Virus record (IMG/VR): IMGVR_UViG_3300036806_000145
Location: 1-44,565 of that record
DNA: 44,565 nt
Direction: 5' to 3' (one strand)
From: a virus
Shown here in pieces: positions 7,795 through 15,542 of this stretch. Both the position numbers and the translations under genes were made by a program. Each line of letters opens with the position of its first letter. Within the stretch, counting starts at the first letter, position 1. The notes beneath the pieces are model-generated. The model was not told the DNA's origin. It saw only the letters and a list, made by a program, of their open reading frames with translations, and searched no databases.

Positions 7795-7820
7795 CCGAGG
7801 GAGTGCGCGCGTGGCGGGGG

Positions 7821-8132
7821 TTACGACGGACCGGCGCCCGAGGGCGGCGGCGGCGCGAGACTCGGATCGTCGGCGACGCGGGTCGCGATGATGTCGAGCG
7901 CCACGGCGTGATTGCCCGCCGCGATCGCGGCGAAGTCGTCATCGCTGTACGGCGTGCCGTCCGCTTTCCGCGGCAGCGCGGCCGTCGCGGTCGCGACGAA
8001 GTTCTGCGCGGAATTCTTGATGGCCTGGAGCTGCGGATCGTTGCTCGCGATGCCCTGCTCGAGCGCGGCCAGATCTTGCAGGGCCTTGAGGAGCTGTTGA
8101 TTCGTGACGGTAACGCCGGCGACTGTGACCAT
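7821..8132 (-). CDS. Hypothetical protein, last gene of the late unit (103 aa)
   Basis: The ATG at 8132 has AGGAGG about 9 bases upstream. The product begins MVTVAGVTVTNQQLLKALQD and is helical, Ala-rich and soluble, ending in a Pro-rich tail. No motif was recognised. It follows the membrane protein at 8162-9112 and precedes the terminator. Confidence 0.6.
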   Translation of the reverse strand: MVTVAGVTVTNQQLLKALQDLAALEQGIASNDPQLQAIKNSAQNFVATATAALPRKADGTPYSDDDFAAIAAGNHAVALDIIATRVADDPSLAPPPPSGAGPS

Positions 8133-8161
8133 GACTGCGGGCCTCCTGGGAAACCTGAACG

Positions 8162-9112
8162 CTACCGCGCGAACGCGCACGTCGTGCCGAGCATCGGATC
8201 GCCGCCGCCGAATCCCGGCGACGTGATGTCCATCAGCAGATTGACGATGCCGGAGATGAGGCCGGTCCAGTTGAACCCGCCGCTCTTCGAGAGGCCGAGC
8301 AGCACGTTCAAATCGGCGAGGATGGGATCGACTTCGGCCTTCACGGCCGCATAGGTCGTCAGCACCTTCGTCAGAATCTTTGTGTTGGTGCGATCGAGAC
8401 CTTGCGCGGCCTTGATGATGCCGGCGCCGAACGTGTGATGCACGTCGGCCGGCACGGCGCCGGTCTTGTTCAGGGCGAGCTCGTAGAGGTTGACCTGCTT
8501 CAGCAGGTCCAGCGCGCCGCCGATGTCCTGATACGCGCGATAAATGGACGCGCGGACATCGAGGTCGGTCGTCGCCGTGACGGTCGGCAATGCCGGCGGG
8601 ATCTGCGTGGTCTTCGAACAGCTCGAGGCCAGGCCGCCGGCGAGGCCCACGCACGTCACGAGCACGACGATCTTCGCGGCGCGAATCGCGCCGGCCGTCG
8701 CCGACATCGGCGTGGTCAGCCCGTTGGACACCCACGAGTAGACGCCCGAAGCCGAGGCGCCGTTGTACAGGGCGTTGAGGACCAGCGTGGTCGTGGTGCC
8801 CGGCAGCGTGTGGAGCAGCTTGTTCGCGATGAGCGTGAACACGATGGTCCAGAGCTCCGTGTAGATCCACAGCGGACACCAGCCAAACCACTTGTGCGTA
8901 CCGACGGCGCGCTGCGTGAACGCGGTCGCGCCAATCGACAAGGTGATGATGCCGGTCACGCTGCCGAGGAGCGACAGCAGGCCGGGATCGAGACCATCGG
9001 TCGGCGCCGCTCCCGCCGAGGCCACGGCCTGGGCGAACACGACCGATCCGCCAATGGCGCAGAGGAGCAGGAGCAGGGCGAGCACGAAGCGGAGCCAGCG
9101 AGTCACAGCCAC
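8162..9112 (-). CDS. Multi-pass membrane protein, holin-like N-terminal half (316 aa)
   Basis: GTG at 9112 was chosen because GGAGG lies 5 bases upstream; the longer reading adds only a non-typical N-terminus. Predicted membrane segments are at about residues 9-29, 45-65, 82-100 and 147-163. The fourth ends in LAGGLASSC, which looks like a small lipoprotein signal placed inside the chain. The last 150 residues are soluble and helical. The position near other membrane and lytic-type genes makes a holin-like role possible. The arrangement looks like a holin-like protein fused to a lipoprotein-like one. Family unknown. Confidence 0.5.
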   Translation of the reverse strand: MAVTRWLRFVLALLLLLCAIGGSVVFAQAVASAGAAPTDGLDPGLLSLLGSVTGIITLSIGATAFTQRAVGTHKWFGWCPLWIYTELWTIVFTLIANKLLHTLPGTTTTLVLNALYNGASASGVYSWVSNGLTTPMSATAGAIRAAKIVVLVTCVGLAGGLASSCSKTTQIPPALPTVTATTDLDVRASIYRAYQDIGGALDLLKQVNLYELALNKTGAVPADVHHTFGAGIIKAAQGLDRTNTKILTKVLTTYAAVKAEVDPILADLNVLLGLSKSGGFNWTGLISGIVNLLMDITSPGFGGGDPMLGTTCAFAR

Positions 9113-9148
9113 GGGAGCCTCCAGGGAAAGCGGGCGACAGTCTAGCAT

Positions 9149-10681
9149 TTACGCGGCCGGCCGGAGCGCGAACGTCAGCGCCGCCGGGAGCGGCCAGGAC
9201 GCGACGGTCGGCACACTCACGAGCTGGTAGCCGAGGCCACTCAAGTACTTGCCGTTGGCGAGGATGGCCGCCGTCGTCGTCTGGCCGTGCGTCCAGCGAT
9301 AGGTCGCCGTCTCGAACGCGTTGAAGACGGTCTCGGCCGGCAGGTCGACGGTGTAGCGGGTCGGGGTGCTGACGTCGGCGAAGACGCACGCCGTCGCCCC
9401 ATCCTGCGGACCGCCGGTGACCGGGACCATCGCCGCGAGGCCGAGGCTGCACTTGCCGGACGTCGGCATGTCCGCCGGTTCCGTCCAGGTCGGCAGCAGC
9501 CGATCGGCGATCTGCCACACCTGCATCCAGCTGGTGGCGTCGCGCGCGAACGTCGGGGCGTAGTCGTTATGTTCGGCGTCCCAGGTGCCCGACACGATCG
9601 CCGGCGTCGGCACCGCGCCCGGATCGTCGTCGGCGAATTCTTCGAGATAGACGTTGACGGTCTTTCCCGCGTCCGACTGGAACCAGCCCGCGCCGGAGAG
9701 ATCGCCGCCGCCGGCGAATGCCCACCCGTTCGGGAGTTCAAGATTGATGACGCAGGTCGGACAGGCCGCGCGGTCCGCCAGGAGGAGATTGACGAGCGTT
9801 TGATTGCTGGTCTGGTACGGCGCCGCGTTCGCGATCGGAATGATGGAGTCGAAGCCGGGCCCGAGCTGGATCCATTGCGTGAGGTCGCCGCTCGGATAGG
9901 CGCGCAGCGCGGCCATCTGCGGGCCGACTTGCTGCGCGACGGTGCCGAAGTCGATCTCGTCGGCGCCCTGCATGTAGAAGACCATCAGCCCGGCGCGGGC
10001 GGCCTCGGCGACGCGCGCGACGATCGTCGACGTGTCGCCGGTCGCCGCGTACGGCGTCGCGCCTGGAAAGCGCGCCGTCGTGTCGGTCCAATCGTTGTTA
10101 CAGGCGGTGCCGTCTGGATAGGCGACGCCGTCCTCTGTGTAGTGACAATCGATCGCGAGGACGATCGCATTGCAGCCGGCGGCTTTGATGCTGTCGTAGA
10201 CGGCTTGTCGGTCGGCGGGATCGCTCAGCATCCCGGTTTCGGCGCCGCCGAACGACGGCACCGCGCCGAGCTGCTTCGTCGTCACGGTCACGCCCTGGAA
10301 GCACGGGCGCGCGTGTAGGAGCTGGTCGCGCGACGGCGGCGGCGGGAGCGGCAGCGTCGCGGGCGGCAGTTTCTCGATCGCGAGCGTGACGTGGTTCGAG
10401 AGCAGTGACGCCGGCGCTTGGGTGGCCAGCATGTAGCCGTCGCACTGCGCCGTCGCCCGGTCCGCGTTGACGAGCGCCTGCGGCGTGGTGAAGGTGGCCG
10501 ACGCGACCCCGGTCGACGACACCATCACATTGCCGGGAATCGCCAGGGTGTATTGGCAACTCGTGGCGCCCGACGAGTTGTCGACCGTCACGACCGATGT
10601 CGGCAGCGGTTGCGGCGTCTTGACGACGCACGCCGAGAGCGCGAGAGCACAGAGGACGACGAGCAGGGATCGCGCACGCAT
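9149..10681 (-). CDS. Putative secreted lipoprotein (510 aa)
   Basis: ATG at 10681 has AGGAG 8 bases upstream. The N-terminus MRARSLLVVLCALALSAC is a classical lipoprotein signal with lipobox LSAC and the lipidated Cys at residue 18. A beta-rich region (to about 100) is followed by a Pro linker and a region of about 350 residues. That region contains AGCNAIVLAIDCHY and alternating strand/helix character, suggestive of a TIM-barrel or hydrolase-like domain, though no catalytic motif could be fixed. It sits between a small gene and the holin-like gene. Surface display on the infected host, cell-wall action or receptor masking are possibilities; none is shown. Confidence 0.65.
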   Translation of the reverse strand: MRARSLLVVLCALALSACVVKTPQPLPTSVVTVDNSSGATSCQYTLAIPGNVMVSSTGVASATFTTPQALVNADRATAQCDGYMLATQAPASLLSNHVTLAIEKLPPATLPLPPPPSRDQLLHARPCFQGVTVTTKQLGAVPSFGGAETGMLSDPADRQAVYDSIKAAGCNAIVLAIDCHYTEDGVAYPDGTACNNDWTDTTARFPGATPYAATGDTSTIVARVAEAARAGLMVFYMQGADEIDFGTVAQQVGPQMAALRAYPSGDLTQWIQLGPGFDSIIPIANAAPYQTSNQTLVNLLLADRAACPTCVINLELPNGWAFAGGGDLSGAGWFQSDAGKTVNVYLEEFADDDPGAVPTPAIVSGTWDAEHNDYAPTFARDATSWMQVWQIADRLLPTWTEPADMPTSGKCSLGLAAMVPVTGGPQDGATACVFADVSTPTRYTVDLPAETVFNAFETATYRWTHGQTTTAAILANGKYLSGLGYQLVSVPTVASWPLPAALTFALRPAA

Positions 10682-10692
10682 GGGGAGCACTC

Positions 10693-10959
10693 CTATCGAA
10701 ACTTCACGCCGTTCGAGAGCGGCGGATGGCCGCCCGTGTTCGAGTCGACCATCGTCATCCGGCCGAAGCGCGAGCCCGCCATGCGCGGCTGTTCGATCCA
10801 CGCCTGCTGCTGGAAGGCCCGGCGATCATTGACGAGCGTGGGCCGCGTCCACCAGGAATCCGGCGGCGCGGTCGCGCGCCGCCGGTCCTCGAGCTCCGCA
10901 TTGCTGACGTCGCGCGCCACGACGTCGGTCGCCTCGCGCGGCCGCGCCAGCCGGCTCAT
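10693..10959 (-). CDS. Hypothetical protein (88 aa)
   Basis: The ATG at 10959 is in an ATGA overlap with the stop of the DUF5675 gene. The product is Arg-rich and polar, with a Trp-containing middle (PPDSWWTRPTLVNDRRAF) and no membrane segment. It ends 11 bases before the lipoprotein start. No family was recognised; coupling with the DUF5675 gene suggests they act together. Confidence 0.55.
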   Translation of the reverse strand: MSRLARPREATDVVARDVSNAELEDRRRATAPPDSWWTRPTLVNDRRAFQQQAWIEQPRMAGSRFGRMTMVDSNTGGHPPLSNGVKFR

Positions 10960-11426
10960 GCGGTCGCCGCCGGATCGCGCACGTCGATAAACACCGGCCG
11001 GCCCGCGAGCAGCGCCTTCTCGACTTCCGGCTGCCATACTTCCTGCGCTGAGACACTCTGCCATACGCCCGTCGCGTCGGCCGTCATGCCGGACATCACG
11101 CAGCCGCGCACGTCGGCGATGGTGTTGCCCGGGTGCATCTCGATCGCGTCGCGGCCCGGCACCGCCAGCACATGCGGGAGCGCCCGACGAAAATGATCCG
11201 AATAGAGGACGACCAGGGGATAGTGGCCCGCGAGGATCGCGCACTGGTCCGGCACGTTCACGCGGCCGTCAACGGTCTGGCGCGGCAGTTCGAGCGTCTT
11301 ATACGTCGCGGCCGCGAACGGGGTATCGACGCCATACGCGTCGAGGGCCGGCACGGTGAGCGTCCCGAAGGTCGGCGCCTTCGGATCTGGCGTGCTGCGT
11401 TGCAGGGTGAGGTAGTACGGCGTCAC
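10956..11426 (-). CDS. DUF5675-family protein (156 aa)
   Basis: GTG at 11426 overlaps the upstream stop (GTGA). Family hallmarks are visible: an N-terminal strand pair with FGTLTVP; a cytidine-like CAILAGHYPLVV; then a VPGRDAIEMHPGN block at about residues 95-107 and a conserved GC (RGCVMSG). DUF5675 proteins are widespread near phage tail and lysis genes and their activity is not settled. The location among membrane-anchored late genes agrees with that. Family assignment is good, biochemical role unknown. Confidence 0.75.
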   Translation of the reverse strand: MTPYYLTLQRSTPDPKAPTFGTLTVPALDAYGVDTPFAAATYKTLELPRQTVDGRVNVPDQCAILAGHYPLVVLYSDHFRRALPHVLAVPGRDAIEMHPGNTIADVRGCVMSGMTADATGVWQSVSAQEVWQPEVEKALLAGRPVFIDVRDPAATA

Positions 11427-11761
11427 TTGAGCAACCCCAGTGTGTGCAGCAACCACACGAACCCGACGACCGCGCCCGTCGCAATGCCGATGTAGAGCCG
11501 CAGGCTTTTGACCGTGACGGGCGTGCCCTGCAGGACCAGCGAGCGAATGTCATGCGTGTGGCCGGCGACCGTGCCGCTCAGCGTGGTCGCGGTCGCCATG
11601 AGCGAGCGGATGTCGGTATCGAGCCGACCGAAGTTGCCGATATTCTGCGAATGTCGCTCCGTCTGCTGTTCCTTTTGGTCGTCCAGGCGGCGATGGACGT
11701 CTTGAAAGCCTCGCGCGATCTGGTCTCGCAAAATTTCCACCGTGGGATCTCCTGGTGACAT
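11423..11761 (-). CDS. C-terminally anchored coiled-coil membrane protein, XhlA-like in layout (112 aa)
   Basis: ATG at 11761. The first 80 residues are polar and heptad-like (IARGFQDVHRRLDDQKEQQ). The last 23 form a hydrophobic helix (IGIATGAVVGFVWLLHTLGL). This layout, soluble coiled coil plus C-terminal anchor, resembles XhlA-type accessory proteins that work with holins, but sequence identity to that family is not obvious. It is coupled by GTGA to the DUF5675 gene. Confidence 0.5.
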   Translation of the reverse strand: MSPGDPTVEILRDQIARGFQDVHRRLDDQKEQQTERHSQNIGNFGRLDTDIRSLMATATTLSGTVAGHTHDIRSLVLQGTPVTVKSLRLYIGIATGAVVGFVWLLHTLGLLK

Positions 11762-11785
11762 AGCAGCGACTCCGTGAAGGCGTTT

Positions 11786-12298
11786 CTACTTTTTCGGCGC
11801 GTCGACCAGTTTCCACGTCGACGTGTCAAGCGTCTTGCCGGGATTGGCCTTTTCGACCTGGCTCTTCACTTGCGCGACGACCACGGCCGGAGCCTGGAGC
11901 TGGCCCTTGAGGAGCTCGCCCTGCAGATCGCCAAGGTCCGCGCGACAGTGGCCCAGCGCTGCGATCTGATCGCCGAGTGTCGCGCGCAGCGCGGCGATCG
12001 TCTGCTCCGGGTTCGCCGGCAGCGCGCGCAACTCTGGCAGATCGGCGCAGATTGGGGATCCTCCAGTGCCCTCGAGGCAGACCTGCGCGACGGACGAATC
12101 GGCTGGGATCGTCACGATCTTGCCGTCGGCCGAGAGATGTACCGCGACCACGTGGTCTGGCAACGGCACGATCTCGAAGTCGCCAGCCGGTTTGATGCCC
12201 TGCGCGTGCAGGTGTGCGATCAGAAAACAGGCGGCCGCGAATAGCCAGGCCGCGATCAATGCGTATGGCGCCCACCGAAGTTCTCGCGATCGTGTCAT
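11786..12298 (-). CDS. N-terminally anchored periplasm-facing protein (170 aa)
   Basis: ATG at 12298 has AAGGGAG 5 bases upstream, inside the intergenic gap after the adhesin stop. A basic start is followed by a membrane segment at about residues 11-32 (YALIAAWLFAAACFLIAHL), then a soluble domain with a Cys pair and a helical, Gln-rich C-terminal third. The type II membrane layout would suit an inner-membrane spanin or other envelope protein. No outer-membrane partner or nested gene was found, so spanin is only one option. Confidence 0.5.
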   Translation of the reverse strand: MTRSRELRWAPYALIAAWLFAAACFLIAHLHAQGIKPAGDFEIVPLPDHVVAVHLSADGKIVTIPADSSVAQVCLEGTGGSPICADLPELRALPANPEQTIAALRATLGDQIAALGHCRADLGDLQGELLKGQLQAPAVVVAQVKSQVEKANPGKTLDTSTWKLVDAPKK

Positions 12299-12308
12299 GT
12301 CTACTCCC

Positions 12309-15299
12309 TTACTGCCCGAACGCCCACCAAAGAATCTTGTCGCTCGTGACTGTCGTCGCCGAGATAGTACACCCCGTCGTCGAGGTCGCCGTCTGCGTGA
12401 AGAACACCGGGGTCGTGATGTCCTGCGCCACGCAGATGTAGCCGTTCGCGACCGTGGGCAGTCCGCTCACCGCGACCGAACACGTGCCCGTCGCGCCCGA
12501 GAGGAACTGGCCGCCCGTCGTGCCGCCGGCCTGCGACGTGAAGCTGCAGCCGGTGAGCGTCGGGCCAGTGCCCGTGGCCGTCAGCGTCGAGCCGACGACG
12601 CGGATCAGGCCGGCGCCGCCCATCATCCGCAGGCGCTCGGTCGAAGACGTCTGGAAGATCACATCGGCGTCGGTGCCGTTCGCGCTCGCGCCCGTGCCGC
12701 CGATGCCGCCCGCGATCGTCAGCGCGGCGCCGTTGCCGCCCGTTCGCGTGCCGGACGCCCCGGTCGAGGCACCGCCGTTTCCACCGCGGATCGTCGTCCC
12801 GGCGCCGTCGCCGCCTGTGCTGCCCGTGCCGGACGCGCCGCCGCCGTCGCCCCCTTGGAACGTGGACACGCCGCCGTTGCCGGCCGTGCCCGAGTTGACC
12901 GAGTTGGCTTGGCCGTTCCCGCCGCCGAAGACACCCGTGCCCGCCGCACCGACCGTCGTCGTTCCGGTCGTCGTGCCGCCCATACCGCCGCGCGCGGTGA
13001 GATTGCCTCCTGCGCCGCCCGTGCGCGTGCCTGCAGCACCCGAGGAGTTGCCGCCGTTGCCGCCGCGCACCGTCAACACGGCACCAGCGCCGCCGATCTG
13101 CGTGCCGCCGGTGCCGGACTCGTTGCCGCCGTCGCCGCCGTTGAGTGTCGCCGCCCCTCCGGGGCCGCCGTTCTGGCTGTTAAACGTGTTGTTGAAGCCC
13201 GTGCCGCCGCGCAAGGTCATCGGGCCGCCCTTGCCGATCGTCGTGGTGTCGATCCCGTCGCCGCCAGCAACCACGACCGATCCCGATCCGGACGTGTTAT
13301 CCGAGGAGCCGCCTTGCAGCGTGACCGTGCCCGGTGTCGTCAGATTCCCGGTCGTGCCGCTCGTGATCGTGATCGCGCCGGTGGACCCTGACGAACCCAC
13401 GCCCGCTCCGGTCTTGATCGAGACGGCCCCGCTTGCGCCGCCATTCGAGCCGGCGATCCCCGTGATCACCCCAAACGTGCCACCGGCACCCGCGCCCGAG
13501 GCTCCGGTGCCGGTCGTCATGGTAATCGCGCCGCCAGCATTCCCTGCGCCGCCGCCACTGCCGCCAGCGTTGCCGGCTGTGATCAACACGGGCGATCCCG
13601 TCGCACCGACGTTGGTCGCCCCGGCTGAATTGCCGGCGGTAATCGTGATCGTGCCGCCCACGGCCGCGCTGCCTCCTGCGACGCCCGCGCCGGACGTCAT
13701 CGTGATCGCGCCGCCGGTGTGGCTCGTGCCGTTGCCGCCCGAAGCCGTGATCGTGATGGCGTTGCCGTTCGCACTCGACGGCGTGCCGGACGCGATGGCG
13801 AGCGCGCTCGCCACGTTCGAGCTGATCGTGTTGGCGAACAGCGTGCTGGAGCTGTAGGTCAGGACACCCGTGTCGCACGCGCCAAAGGCGCTCGACACGT
13901 TGCACTGAACGTCGCCGCTTGATCCGCCTGGCGAGCCGCCCCCGCCGCCACAGGCCGATCCGGCGTCCACCAGGTTTCCGCTCGCGTCGATCGAGACGCA
14001 GTGGCCGGACGTCAGCGCGCCGCTCGTGGTGCCGAACGTGGTCGTGTTCCCGCTCGCCGCGCCGATCGTGATGTCCGCGGCGCCGTTGCCGATGACCGGC
14101 GCGTTCGCCGTCAGCGCGCCGGCCGTATGCGTGACGGTCCCGCTGCCCGAGCCGCAGGCCGACCCGGCGTCGACGAGGTTGCCGCTGACGTCGAACTGCA
14201 CGCAATCGCCGGACGTGAGCGTGCCCGTCGTCGTGCCCAGGACGGTCGTGCTGCCGGAGAGCGTCGCTGAGAGCTTCGATAGCGCGATCGATCCGGCCAG
14301 CATCGTGTTGGTGACCTTGCCGGCGCCGATCGTGGTCGCCAGCGTGCCCGACGTCGAGACGTCGCCGCTGAGATCGCCATTCGTGATCGAGCCGATGCCC
14401 GACCATTTCGTCAGGTTGCCAGACGCAGGCGAGCCGGTCGAAGAGACGCCGCCGGCGGCCGGCCCAACGCCGCAGGCCGCGGTCCATGACAGGACGCCAG
14501 CGCTGTCGGTGATCTGACAGTCCGAGGCCCCGTTGATGAGATGAATCTTGCCGCTCGTCGGGCTGCCGCCCGTGCCGACGCCAGCTGGGCCGGCCTCGAC
14601 GATGGCGTCGGCGCCGTTCCCGCCAGGATTGCCGCCACCGTCGCCGCCCTGGCCACCGATGAGGTAGGCGTTGCTTCCCGTTTCACCAGGAAAGATCGAT
14701 CCGCCGGTCGCGCCCTTGGCGCCCTGCAGCGTCGCGGTGCCAGGCGTGCCGCTCAGGCCCGTGGTGCCTGGCTTGATGAGAATGGACCCAGAGATCGCGT
14801 TGATCTGCGTCCCGCCGCTCGCGATGGTAATCGCCCCTGACCCGTTGCCAGATCCGGTATTCGATCCTGACGTAATGGACAGCGCACCGCTGGGGCCGCC
14901 GGAGGCGCCGCCTGACGTCGTCATTGTGAGCGCGCCGCCGGATCCGTTCACGCCGGCGCCGCTGCCGGTCGTCAGCGTGATCGCGCCGCCAGTTGTGTTC
15001 GCGCTGCTCGGCGCAATGGCATTGCCGGCGGTGATGCTCACCGAGCCGCCGACCGCGTTGCCGCTGGCGCCTTGAGCGTTGCTGCCGACGATCGTCACGT
15101 TGTTACCGGCATTGGCCGAGCCGCCGCCGGCCGGTGTGCCGCCGGCGATCGCGAGGGGGCTGGACGGGTTCGAGTGAATCGTGTTCACGAACATCGTGCT
15201 CGAGCTGTAGGTGAAGACGCCGCTGTCGCAGGCGGCCAGCGCCATCGACACATTGCACTGGACGTCGTTGCCGGAGCCACCCGCGGCGTTCGACCCCAC
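12309..15299 (-). CDS. Large Gly/Ser/Thr-rich polyglycine-type tail adhesin, main reading frame
   Basis: This is the main body (996 codons from GTG at 15299) of a tail-fibre or adhesin-like protein. It holds two homologous modules beginning VQCNVS.A..ACD.GV.TYSSST, then many GG(A/N)(I/L)T(M/I)T.G units. From about residue 700 come GGxGGxx stretches resembling the polyglycine-II sandwich of phage S16-type adhesins. The C-terminus (GPTLTGCSFTS onward, with several Cys) resembles the C-terminal domain of other tail fibres. The frame is open upstream of 15299 but has no start codon. The true N-terminus is probably the signal-peptide frame at 15541, one base out of register. Host binding is inferred. 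Confidence 0.7.
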   Translation of the reverse strand: MGSNAAGGSGNDVQCNVSMALAACDSGVFTYSSSTMFVNTIHSNPSSPLAIAGGTPAGGGSANAGNNVTIVGSNAQGASGNAVGGSVSITAGNAIAPSSANTTGGAITLTTGSGAGVNGSGGALTMTTSGGASGGPSGALSITSGSNTGSGNGSGAITIASGGTQINAISGSILIKPGTTGLSGTPGTATLQGAKGATGGSIFPGETGSNAYLIGGQGGDGGGNPGGNGADAIVEAGPAGVGTGGSPTSGKIHLINGASDCQITDSAGVLSWTAACGVGPAAGGVSSTGSPASGNLTKWSGIGSITNGDLSGDVSTSGTLATTIGAGKVTNTMLAGSIALSKLSATLSGSTTVLGTTTGTLTSGDCVQFDVSGNLVDAGSACGSGSGTVTHTAGALTANAPVIGNGAADITIGAASGNTTTFGTTSGALTSGHCVSIDASGNLVDAGSACGGGGGSPGGSSGDVQCNVSSAFGACDTGVLTYSSSTLFANTISSNVASALAIASGTPSSANGNAITITASGGNGTSHTGGAITMTSGAGVAGGSAAVGGTITITAGNSAGATNVGATGSPVLITAGNAGGSGGGAGNAGGAITMTTGTGASGAGAGGTFGVITGIAGSNGGASGAVSIKTGAGVGSSGSTGAITITSGTTGNLTTPGTVTLQGGSSDNTSGSGSVVVAGGDGIDTTTIGKGGPMTLRGGTGFNNTFNSQNGGPGGAATLNGGDGGNESGTGGTQIGGAGAVLTVRGGNGGNSSGAAGTRTGGAGGNLTARGGMGGTTTGTTTVGAAGTGVFGGGNGQANSVNSGTAGNGGVSTFQGGDGGGASGTGSTGGDGAGTTIRGGNGGASTGASGTRTGGNGAALTIAGGIGGTGASANGTDADVIFQTSSTERLRMMGGAGLIRVVGSTLTATGTGPTLTGCSFTSQAGGTTGGQFLSGATGTCSVAVSGLPTVANGYICVAQDITTPVFFTQTATSTTGCTISATTVTSDKILWWAFGQ

Positions 15300-15541
15300 C
15301 CATCCGGTGTTGGTCGCGACGCCGGTCGCCTTGACCCACAGGAAGCCAGTCGTGCCCGTGTTCTGCAGGTAGAGATCGCAGGGCGAGCCGACCTTGGCGC
15401 CGTTCGGCGCGACGCTGTCCGGCGCGAGGTCACGCCGATCTGGCCGAGGAGAATGTCCGTGAACGCGCCGGGCGCCTGAGCCTCCGCGCGAGCCGGGATG
15501 AGCGAGACGAGCAGCAACGCCAACCAGAAGATGCGTCTCAT
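15185..15541 (-). CDS. Signal-peptide N-terminus of the adhesin, out of frame with its body
   Basis: ATG at 15541 has GGAGGG 9 bases upstream. The first residues MRRIFWLALLLVSLIPARAE form a textbook Sec signal, followed by AQAPGAFTDILLGQIGVTS. Near 15428 the sensible sequence moves to the -1 frame, where LAPDSVAPNGAKVGSPCDLY and onward joins the adhesin body without interruption. The remainder of this frame down to 15185 is Arg/Ser-rich and looks non-coding. A single missing base near 15428 would explain it: sequencing error, real mutation or recoding. Confidence 0.55.
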   Translation of the reverse strand: MRRIFWLALLLVSLIPARAEAQAPGAFTDILLGQIGVTSRRTASRRTAPRSARPAISTCRTRARLASCGSRRPASRPTPDGWGRTPRVAPATTSSAMCRWRWPPATAASSPTARARCS

Positions 15542-15542
15542 G

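Noticed and set aside
12454-13857. Plus-strand Pro/Val-rich open frame opposite the adhesin
   Set aside because: It is the complement of Gly/Thr/Ala repeats of the adhesin, with no start signal.
12309-15299. Repeated DNA units resembling a repeat array
   Set aside because: The repeats are imperfect, in frame with Gly-rich codons and lack the constant-repeat/unique-spacer pattern of a CRISPR array.
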